Shown: positions 40,129 through 44,862 of the stretch, in pieces | How positions within the stretch are numbered: position 1 is the first letter of the stretch | How the letters are laid out: each line of letters starts with the position of its first letter | From: Frondihabitans sp. Leaf304 | GTDB taxonomy: Bacteria; Actinomycetota; Actinomycetes; Actinomycetales; Microbacteriaceae | Direction: 5' to 3' | NCBI RefSeq assembly: GCF_001423105.1 | Contig: NZ_LMNV01000002.1 | Span: forward strand, 2,226,933 to 2,271,794 | DNA: 44,862 bases | Notes under the pieces: generated by a model | Databases searched by the model: none | What the model saw: only the letters and a program-made list of their open reading frames with translations | Told to the model about the DNA's origin: nothing | Position numbers and translations under genes: made by a program

Positions 40129-40479
40129 CTAGTGCGCGGGGCCGAGCAGCACGGCGAACAGCGCAGCTGCCCCGCCGACGATGTAGAACAGCGTTCCGAT
40201 CTGCATCGTTCGCGTCTTGTTCCGGTCGGCGATCGGCACACTCACCTCGAGGATCGGGCACCCCGACCAGCCCATGAGCCCGATGCTGAGCGCGGTGAGC
40301 GCGGCTCCCACCCACCACAGCACGGCGATCCCGCCGGCCAGCACGGCCGGCCGCCACCCTGAGGCGAGCAGCAGCCCGAGAGCCAGAGCTACCGAACCGG
40401 CAGCACCGATAAACCAGATCGTGCCCGTCCACATGATTCGCTGGAGGTTCTGCTCGGGGGTCATCAGATCGTGAGTCAC
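40129..40479 (-). CDS. Small membrane protein of unknown function
   Basis: A 116-residue protein with four predicted transmembrane segments (~17-40, ~43-56, ~58-69 and ~94-112) and a short charged loop (VPIADRNKTRT). Not recognised beyond being membrane-bound. GTG at 40479 has AAAGAT six bases upstream and no well-placed ribosome site (AGGAG is about twelve bases off). It ends four bases from the convergent MarR gene and is divergent from the FUSC-type gene. Confidence 0.75.
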   Translation of the reverse strand: MTHDLMTPEQNLQRIMWTGTIWFIGAAGSVALALGLLLASGWRPAVLAGGIAVLWWVGAALTALSIGLMGWSGCPILEVSVPIADRNKTRTMQIGTLFYIVGGAAALFAVLLGPAH

Positions 40480-40572
40480 GGAGACATCTTTCTCCTGTGC
40501 GGCCTGTTCCGCTAATCCGCGGCGGAACGATCAGATCCGAGTGCGCTCCAGGATCCGGCAGCCCTCGCTTTC

Positions 40573-40593
40573 ATACAGCTATAGTTATATAAT
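40573..40593 (+). promoter_or_regulatory. Promoter and MarR-like half sites before the FUSC gene
   Basis: A perfect TATAAT -10 box (40588-40593) is followed by exactly six bases and the ATG at 40600. Directly upstream, ATACAGCTATAGTTAT (40573-40588) contains the words ATACAG and TATAGTT that make up the MarR palindrome at 39652-39680, in a compacted order. Confidence 0.6.
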
Positions 40594-40599
40594 TACGTG

Positions 40600-41706
40600 A
40601 TGCACTCGTCCACCGCGCCCACCACCATCCGCTCGGAGTGGCGACGCGAGTTCCTCTCCGTGCTGCCGCACAACCGAGCTCACGCCGGAGCGATCCGCGC
40701 GGCCATCGCGGTCGTGCTGCCGATCGCGATCCTGTCACTCACGGGCCACCCGACCCTCACGCTCTACGCGACGTTCGGCGCCATGGCCGGCGTCTTCGGC
40801 CGCCACTCCACGTATGCCGCCCGCTGGCGCCTGCAGGCCGCTGCCGGCCTGGCGCTCACCACCGCAGTGGTCGTCGGCACCCTGGTCGCAGTCGTCGCCC
40901 CCGCCTCCTTCCTCGCCGTAGCGGCGATCGCCGTCCTCTCGGTCGCCGGCCTCCTCCTCTCCCGCCGCATCGGCCTGCTCCCGGTGCCGTCGCTGTTCCT
41001 GGTCTTCGCGACCGGGAGCACCTCGGCGTTCGCCCATGCACCGGTCGACCTCATCTGGGCGGCCGTGCTCCCTCTCGGCGCAGCGACCTTTGCGGTGCTG
41101 CTGGGGCAGGTGGGCCGGATCCTGCCGTCTCTGCGCGACAGCGCCGCACCCTCGACACCGGCCAAGCACGGCCTGCGCCCCGCGGTTCCGTTCCGCGACA
41201 TCCTCGGAGCGCCGGGCGTCCGCCGCGACATCGTCCGCTACCTCGTCGGCCCACTCGCGGCGGGGGCCCTCGCCACCGCGGTCGGCATCGGTCACCCCTA
41301 CTGGGCCGCCGTCGCCGCGACCGTTCCGCTCTCGGGCGCGACGCTCGGGGCCCAGCTGGGGCGCGGCAGTCAGCGTCTGGTCGGCACGATCCTGGGGGTG
41401 GCTCTCGCCGCCCTTTTGCTCAGCTTCGACCCGCCCCTCGTCTGGCTGATCGTGATCGTCGCCGCGGCTCAGCTCTGGGCGGAGCTGTTCATCCTGCGCA
41501 ACTACGCGCTGGCGACCGTCGGCGTCACGCCGCTGGCTCTGGTGATGGTGCATCTCGCATCGCCGCTGCCCCTGGCCGAACTGGTGAGCGATCGTCTCGT
41601 CGAAACCGTGATCGGTGTCGTCGTCGCCGTCGTGGTGCTACTGGTGACCCCCTCGCCGAGACCTCAAAATCGTCCGGTGCGCGAGGCCACGATTGGTCGA
41701 TTCTGA
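40600..41706 (+). CDS. FUSC-family membrane protein (aromatic-acid-exporter-like)
   Basis: A 368-residue protein with two sets of transmembrane helices joined by a hydrophilic loop (~165-200), as in the FUSC/AaeB-like group. The motifs YATFGAMAGVFGRHSTYAAR and YWAAVAATVPLSGATLGAQLGRGSQRLVGT mark the two halves. ATG at 40600 is leaderless after TATAAT; GTG at 40597 is the alternative. The last ~16 codons are encoded inside a family F inverted repeat, so the natural C-terminus may have been changed by that element. Confidence 0.88.
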   Translation: MHSSTAPTTIRSEWRREFLSVLPHNRAHAGAIRAAIAVVLPIAILSLTGHPTLTLYATFGAMAGVFGRHSTYAARWRLQAAAGLALTTAVVVGTLVAVVAPASFLAVAAIAVLSVAGLLLSRRIGLLPVPSLFLVFATGSTSAFAHAPVDLIWAAVLPLGAATFAVLLGQVGRILPSLRDSAAPSTPAKHGLRPAVPFRDILGAPGVRRDIVRYLVGPLAAGALATAVGIGHPYWAAVAATVPLSGATLGAQLGRGSQRLVGTILGVALAALLLSFDPPLVWLIVIVAAAQLWAELFILRNYALATVGVTPLALVMVHLASPLPLAELVSDRLVETVIGVVVAVVVLLVTPSPRPQNRPVREATIGRF

Positions 41707-41712
41707 GGTTTC
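41658..41712. repeat. Family F inverted-repeat element overlapping a gene end
   Basis: GAGACCTCAAAATCGTCC (41658-41675) faces GGTCGATTCTGAGGTTTC (41695-41712), 15 of 18 paired; 55 bp in all. It contains the stop codon (41704-41706) and final codons of the FUSC gene. Confidence 0.78.
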
Positions 41713-41769
41713 GCCGCGCAGCTCGCCGCCCTCACCCCGCACACCCTCGACGGGAACCACGACTCGCGC

Positions 41770-41775
41770 CACAAT
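41770..41775 (+). promoter_or_regulatory. -10 box of DUF1801 gene (leaderless)
   Basis: CACAAT is followed by exactly six bases and the ATG at 41782, as at the gene at 38193. Confidence 0.45.
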
Positions 41776-41781
41776 GAGCGC

Positions 41782-42219
41782 ATGGACGACACAGCCGCAG
41801 GTGCAGACACGGCAGCCCCCACCGCCGCGGAGCAGATCGACGCTCTGATCGCCAAGAACCCCGATTGGCGGGGCGCCCGCCTCGCTCAGCTGCGCGCCAT
41901 CATCCGATCGGTCGACCCCGCGATCGTCGAGACCTGGAAGTGGATGGGCTCCCCCGTCTGGGAGCTCGGCGGCATCATCTGCGTCGGAAACATCTTCAAG
42001 GGCAAGGTCAAGATCGGCTTCATGGACGGCGCCTCGCTGCCCGACCCGAAGGGCATCTTCAACGCCGAGCTGGAGGGCAACAAGCGCCGCTCGATCGACT
42101 ACTTCGAAGCCGACGTCGTCGACGAGGAGGGCCTCCGTGACCTCGTCCGTGCGGCGATCACCCTGATCGCGGACCGCACTTCCGCGAAGGCCGCGGCCAA
42201 GGCGTCCGCGAAGAAGTAG
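41782..42219 (+). CDS. DUF1801 (YdhG-like) protein
   Basis: A 145-residue soluble protein. The DUF1801 fold is recognisable from WRGARLAQLRAIIRSVDPAIVETWKWMGSPVWE and the KVKIGFMDGASLPDPKGIFN segment, with a Lys/Ala-rich tail (AKAAAKASAKK). Function is unknown for the family; several members look like iron-chaperone-like folds. It stands alone with its own leaderless-type promoter. Confidence 0.85.
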   Translation: MDDTAAGADTAAPTAAEQIDALIAKNPDWRGARLAQLRAIIRSVDPAIVETWKWMGSPVWELGGIICVGNIFKGKVKIGFMDGASLPDPKGIFNAELEGNKRRSIDYFEADVVDEEGLRDLVRAAITLIADRTSAKAAAKASAKK

Positions 42220-42258
42220 TAGCCCGAGGCGACGCGGGCCGGCCTGCGACGAGATGAG

Positions 42259-42264
42259 TAGCGT
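42259..42264 (+). promoter_or_regulatory. -10 box of alpha/beta hydrolase gene (leaderless)
   Basis: TAGCGT fits TANNNT and is followed by exactly six bases and the GTG at 42271. No ribosome site is present. Confidence 0.5.
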
Positions 42265-42270
42265 CGAGTC

Positions 42271-42960
42271 GTGAAGCTCTCCGCACTCGCACGTCGCATC
42301 GCGCGGAACATCGTGTGGTGGGTGCGGGATTACGCGTTCGCAGCTCACTGGCAGGTGAGGGCGATCGTCGGGCGCCGGGATCCTGGTCTCTATCTCAGTG
42401 GAGAGGGACGCCCGGTCGTCGTGATCCCGGGGGTGTGGGAGACCTGGGCGTTCCTGCGACCCCTCATCGCTCGGGTGCATGCCGCCGGCCACCCCGTGCA
42501 CGTGCTCGATTCACTGCACTGGAACAGCCGGCCGGTCGAGGCGACCGCACACGATGTCGCCACCTATGTGCTCGAGCACGAGCTGACCGATGTCGTGATC
42601 GTCGCCCACTCGAAGGGCGGACTGATCGGCAAATACGTGATGGCGCTGCTCGACGACGCGCACCGGATCGAGTCGATGGTCGCGATCTGCTCGCCGTTCT
42701 CGGGTTCGCGGTACGCCCCCTGGCTGGTGTTGAAAAGCCTTCGCGCGTTCTCGCCGCGCGACGCGACGACGCTGCTTCTCGCCCGCAACCGGGAGGTCAA
42801 CGCCCGAATCGTGTCGATCTTCGGCGAGTTCGACCCGCACATCCCCGAGGGCAGCAGTCTGCCGGGGGCCGAGAACATCCGGTTGCCTGCGGGCGGACAC
42901 TTCAGGATCCTGGCGCTCCCCCGCACGATCCGAACAGTCCTCGCCGTTGCGGCCCGCTGA
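42271..42960 (+). CDS. Alpha/beta hydrolase (lipase/esterase-like)
   Basis: A 229-residue alpha/beta-hydrolase. The oxyanion-loop region is VVVIPGVWETWAFLRPL, the nucleophile elbow is AHSKGG (Ser near residue 112, GxSxG-like with Ala in first place), the acid is likely in FGEFDPHIPEGS and the His in LPAGGHFRIL. It has a basic, possibly membrane-binding N-terminus (ARRIARNIVWWVRDYA). The substrate is unknown; lipid esters or triacylglycerol are typical of this group. Confidence 0.85.
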   Translation: MKLSALARRIARNIVWWVRDYAFAAHWQVRAIVGRRDPGLYLSGEGRPVVVIPGVWETWAFLRPLIARVHAAGHPVHVLDSLHWNSRPVEATAHDVATYVLEHELTDVVIVAHSKGGLIGKYVMALLDDAHRIESMVAICSPFSGSRYAPWLVLKSLRAFSPRDATTLLLARNREVNARIVSIFGEFDPHIPEGSSLPGAENIRLPAGGHFRILALPRTIRTVLAVAAR

Positions 42961-43079
42961 GCCCGGCCCCGCCGCAGAACGACATCCCTGGCCGTCACCA
43001 GCGGCGGTGGGTAGATTCAATACTGTCGCGTCGCGCTGATTCGATCGAGATGCCGGGCTTTCGGCTCCAGGAGAACAGC

Positions 43080-43613
43080 ATGAACGACGAGGCCGTCACA
43101 CCGCCCCTCTACGATTTCGATCCGGCCACCCCCTCCGGCGCCGTGATCCAAGCGCTCTACGCACTGCAAGACGCAGAGGCCCTGCACCGGTGCCGACTCC
43201 GTGACCACTTCGGTATCGGGGCCAACGACCTCAGCGCCATCGAGTACATCGCGCGCCTGGAGAACGTCGGTCGCACCCCGCGCCCCCGCGATGTGACCCA
43301 CATGCTCGGGGTGACGAGCGCCGCCACCACGATTCTGTTGAACAGGCTCATGACACGGGGGTTCGTGACGCGGCAGCCGGATCCTGAGGACGGTCGCGGT
43401 CAGCTCCTCGGCCTGACGCCCGTAGCCCGGGCAAAGCTCCAGGACGCGGCGGGCACGAGTCAGCACGCCCTCCGCATGAAGCTCTCGACGATCACCGCGC
43501 GCGAAGCAAAACGAGTGATCAGCCTGCTCGACGCGGTCACCCTCTCGCTCGACAAGGGCGCACCGGTCGCTAAGCCACTTAACGACATCGACCCCGCAAT
43601 GTCGGTGGTCTGA
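43080..43613 (+). CDS. MarR-family transcriptional regulator
   Basis: A 177-residue winged-helix regulator. The helix-turn-helix lies at RPRDVTHMLGVTSAATTILLNRLMTRGFV and the wing at DPEDGRGQLLGLT. CAGGAG nine bases before the ATG at 43080 fixes the start, one of the few clear Shine-Dalgarno sites at a promoter-proximal gene here. It has a ~35-residue N-terminal extension and no divergent partner, so its targets are unknown. Confidence 0.9.
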   Translation: MNDEAVTPPLYDFDPATPSGAVIQALYALQDAEALHRCRLRDHFGIGANDLSAIEYIARLENVGRTPRPRDVTHMLGVTSAATTILLNRLMTRGFVTRQPDPEDGRGQLLGLTPVARAKLQDAAGTSQHALRMKLSTITAREAKRVISLLDAVTLSLDKGAPVAKPLNDIDPAMSVV

Positions 43614-43755
43614 CCTAGTCTCGAAGGGATCGGGATGCACAATCCCTCGGCGTGACCATCGATCTCTCTCCCCCTGTTTCGGGAGTCCAGGCGGTACGTC
43701 GGGTGTCCCGGACGAGACGAAGCTTTACGCGGCTTCACCAGAATCGCAGGTCGCC

Positions 43756-43830
43756 ATGACCCCGCCCATCACCCATTCGCTGCCCTCCGGCCTCGCGCCG
43801 GCCTCTCTTCTGCTGGCGGTTGTTGCATGA
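43756..43830 (+). CDS. Possible 24-residue hydrophobic peptide ORF
   Basis: ATG at 43756 opens a 24-codon frame ending in a hydrophobic run (APASLLLAVVA) whose TGA overlaps the ATG of the next small ORF (ATGA). There is no good ribosome site. The overlap is the main support; the region 43614-43755 upstream shows nothing clear. Confidence 0.3.
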   Translation: MTPPITHSLPSGLAPASLLLAVVA

Positions 43831-44042
43831 GCAGCCTCTACCGCTCCGAGCCCTCCGTCGAACCTGTCCGCATCTCGACCCTGCGTCATCGCCGCGCGCC
43901 AGCGATCCTGCTGCCGTCGTCACCGCAGCAGCAGCCCCTCGAGTCCGAGCCGACCTACGCCGATTTCATCGGCAGAATGGCGACCGCGGCGACTGACCGC
44001 CTCGTCGGCACACGCACTCTGAACGAGCGCGACGCGTCGTAA
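43827..44042 (+). CDS. Possible 71-residue protein of unknown function
   Basis: A small ORF (MSSLYRSEPS...) with a Pro/Gln-rich middle and a more ordered end (YADFIGRMATAATDRLVG). Not recognised. It has no ribosome site of its own and could only be translated well by coupling to the 24-codon ORF it overlaps. Real gene status is uncertain. Confidence 0.4.
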   Translation: MSSLYRSEPSVEPVRISTLRHRRAPAILLPSSPQQQPLESEPTYADFIGRMATAATDRLVGTRTLNERDAS

Positions 44043-44061
44043 ACCTGTGTCAGGGGCGGGT

Positions 44062-44451
44062 CTACGCAGCGACGAAGAACTCCAGGGCGACGCCGTCGGG
44101 ATCCTTGACGCTCAGGGCTGTGCCGTAGTCCGCCTCGACAAGGCCCGAGTTGGCGAACCCGACTGCATCGAGGTGCGCTGCCCAGGCTCGCAACTCGTCG
44201 AGACCTTCCACGGCGAATCCGACGTGGTCCAGCCCCGGTGTGAACGGATCGAACCGTCCACCCGCGCCCCGCTCATGCTGAGTGAGACCGATGTTGGTGC
44301 CCGAGGGTAACCGGAAGAGCCGCCGCGACAGGCCGTCCCCGTCGAGGGAACCGATCGGGCCGAACCCGAACAGCCGCTCATAGAAGGCACTGCTCGCACC
44401 GAGGTCGCTGACAGTGATGGCCACATGGTCGATTCCGGTGAGTGTCGGCAT
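44062..44451 (-). CDS. VOC-family (glyoxalase/dioxygenase fold) protein
   Basis: A 129-residue single-domain vicinal-oxygen-chelate protein. Metal-site positions are the His in GIDHVAITVSDL, the His in LDHVGFAVEG and the Glu in DPDGVALEFF, the normal glyoxalase-I-like pattern. These proteins act as dimers in lyase, dioxygenase or antibiotic-binding roles; the substrate is unknown. The ATG at 44451 starts the conserved domain directly. Confidence 0.88.
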   Translation of the reverse strand: MPTLTGIDHVAITVSDLGASSAFYERLFGFGPIGSLDGDGLSRRLFRLPSGTNIGLTQHERGAGGRFDPFTPGLDHVGFAVEGLDELRAWAAHLDAVGFANSGLVEADYGTALSVKDPDGVALEFFVAA

Positions 44452-44613
44452 GCATCCATCCAACCCCGGGCGACTCCTCGAGGCCCTCGCATGCACCGCC
44501 GCGAAGTAGACGATCGCTCAATACCATCCGGTCCGGTTTGTGTCCAGATCTGTTGTGGTGATAGCCCCGGAGTGAGTATTGGGTCGTTCCGGCGGCAAGG
44601 ATCAGGGTTGCCG

Positions 44614-44650
44614 GGCACGGCATGGGGCCGGTTCGGGTCGGCCCCGTGCC
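44614..44650 (+). other. GC-rich hairpin upstream of the last gene
   Basis: GGCAC at 44614-44618 and GGGGCCG at 44624-44630 pair with CGGCCCCGTGCC (44639-44650) with a five-base bulge. A short palindrome CAGGGCCCTG (44662-44671) and an A/T-rich stretch (AAAAAAGTTTTT) follow at 44673-44684. It may be a terminator for transcription entering from the left or part of a structured 5' leader. Confidence 0.4.
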
Positions 44651-44699
44651 ATCACTCTTGTCAGGGCCCTGCAAAAAAGTTTTTCGCGAGCAAGCAAAC

Positions 44700-44795
44700 C
44701 CTTTGATGGACGGTAGCGAACACAAGACATCGGGCAAACGCCCCAGGAATACGCACCGGGCTTACCGGAAACGTCCAAGTAACATCCATCAAAGG
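44700..44795 (+). promoter_or_regulatory. Inverted repeat able to mask the ribosome site of the last gene
   Basis: CCTTTGATGGA (44700-44710) is the exact reverse complement of TCCATCAAAGG (44785-44795). The right arm contains AAAGG of the AAAGGA Shine-Dalgarno of the gene starting at 44802. In RNA an 11-bp stem closing a 74-base loop would hide that site. Confidence 0.6.
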
Positions 44796-44801
44796 ATTAT
44801 C

Positions 44802-44862
44802 ATGCGCAAGTTCTCGAAAGCTACAGTCGGATTCGCTACCGCCGGCCTCCTCGTCGCCGGCG
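44802..44862 (+). CDS. Start of a secreted protein (3' end outside window)
   Basis: Only 20 codons are visible: a basic N-terminus (MRKFSK) followed by a hydrophobic core (GFATAGLLVAG), a typical Sec signal peptide start. AAAGGA six bases before the ATG is a strong ribosome site, and an upstream inverted repeat could mask it. Identity cannot be judged from this much sequence. Confidence 0.7.
   Translation, partial: MRKFSKATVGFATAGLLVAG

Noticed and set aside
40506-40528. GTTCCGC / GCGGAAC inverted repeat upstream of the small membrane protein gene as an operator.
   Set aside because: Only 7-bp GC-rich arms with no repeat elsewhere; such pairs arise by chance in this base composition.
44614-44801. 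A c-di-AMP (ydaO-type) riboswitch before the last gene.
   Set aside because: I could not find the conserved ydaO core motifs. Only the ribosome-masking inverted repeat is supported.

Overview
The window looks like chromosome from a high-GC Gram-positive actinobacterium, most likely Microbacteriaceae or a close relative. The coding sequence is very GC-rich with strong G/C third positions, GTG starts and ATGA/GTGA overlaps are common, and many genes have a TANNNT-type -10 box six bases before the start codon with no Shine-Dalgarno, as leaderless actinobacterial genes do. The genus cannot be fixed from the sequence. Bases 1-6700 are visibly less GC-rich than the rest and may have been acquired.

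Layout. 1-1670: an ABC-2-like ATPase (cut by the window edge) and its permease. 1698-3872: TetR regulator, NAD(P)-binding oxidoreductase, unknown protein. 4271-6699: a secreted Trp/Lys-rich small protein, a strong hairpin, then a second ATPase/permease pair paralogous to the first and a small membrane protein; this reads as a bacteriocin-like export or self-immunity operon. 6835-13265: purine oxidation genes (FAD subunit, a fused 2Fe-2S/molybdenum xanthine-dehydrogenase-type subunit, XdhC, and a guanine/8-oxoguanine-deaminase-like amidohydrolase with altered metal ligands). 13443-22242: a regulator-centred catabolic cluster (ferredoxin reductase; XRE-cupin regulator; 22-codon leader ORF; cytosine-deaminase-like amidohydrolase; ABC importer; FAD-linked oxidase; creatininase family; PNPOx family), probably for an N-heterocycle of unknown identity. 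22448-23187: VapBC-type toxin-antitoxin. 23353-30858: ureide catabolism (allantoinase, RpiR regulator, allantoate amidohydrolase, ureidoglycine-glyoxylate aminotransferase, a DUF3225/AtzH-amidase fusion and an acetamidase/formamidase), which can be read as a complete allantoin to oxalurate to oxamate to oxalate route. 31164-38918: class A PBP, AI-2E family permease, DUF1992 protein, two alkylation-repair genes, class-I glutamine amidotransferase. 38944-44862: MBL-fold hydrolase/MarR pair around a perfect palindrome, membrane proteins, DUF1801, alpha/beta hydrolase, second MarR, VOC protein, and the start of a secreted protein.

Two features cut across the genes. First, at least thirteen intergenic elements of about 55-87 bp carry long terminal inverted repeats and fall into several families (A-F here); within some families the arms are identical and the total length is fixed while the cores differ. 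Second, the 9-mer CGGATCCTG (either strand) occurs about 20 times, in all reading frames and between genes, far above what base composition predicts.

Uricase, HIU hydrolase and OHCU decarboxylase are not in the window, so the link from xanthine dehydrogenase to allantoin must be encoded elsewhere or not exist.
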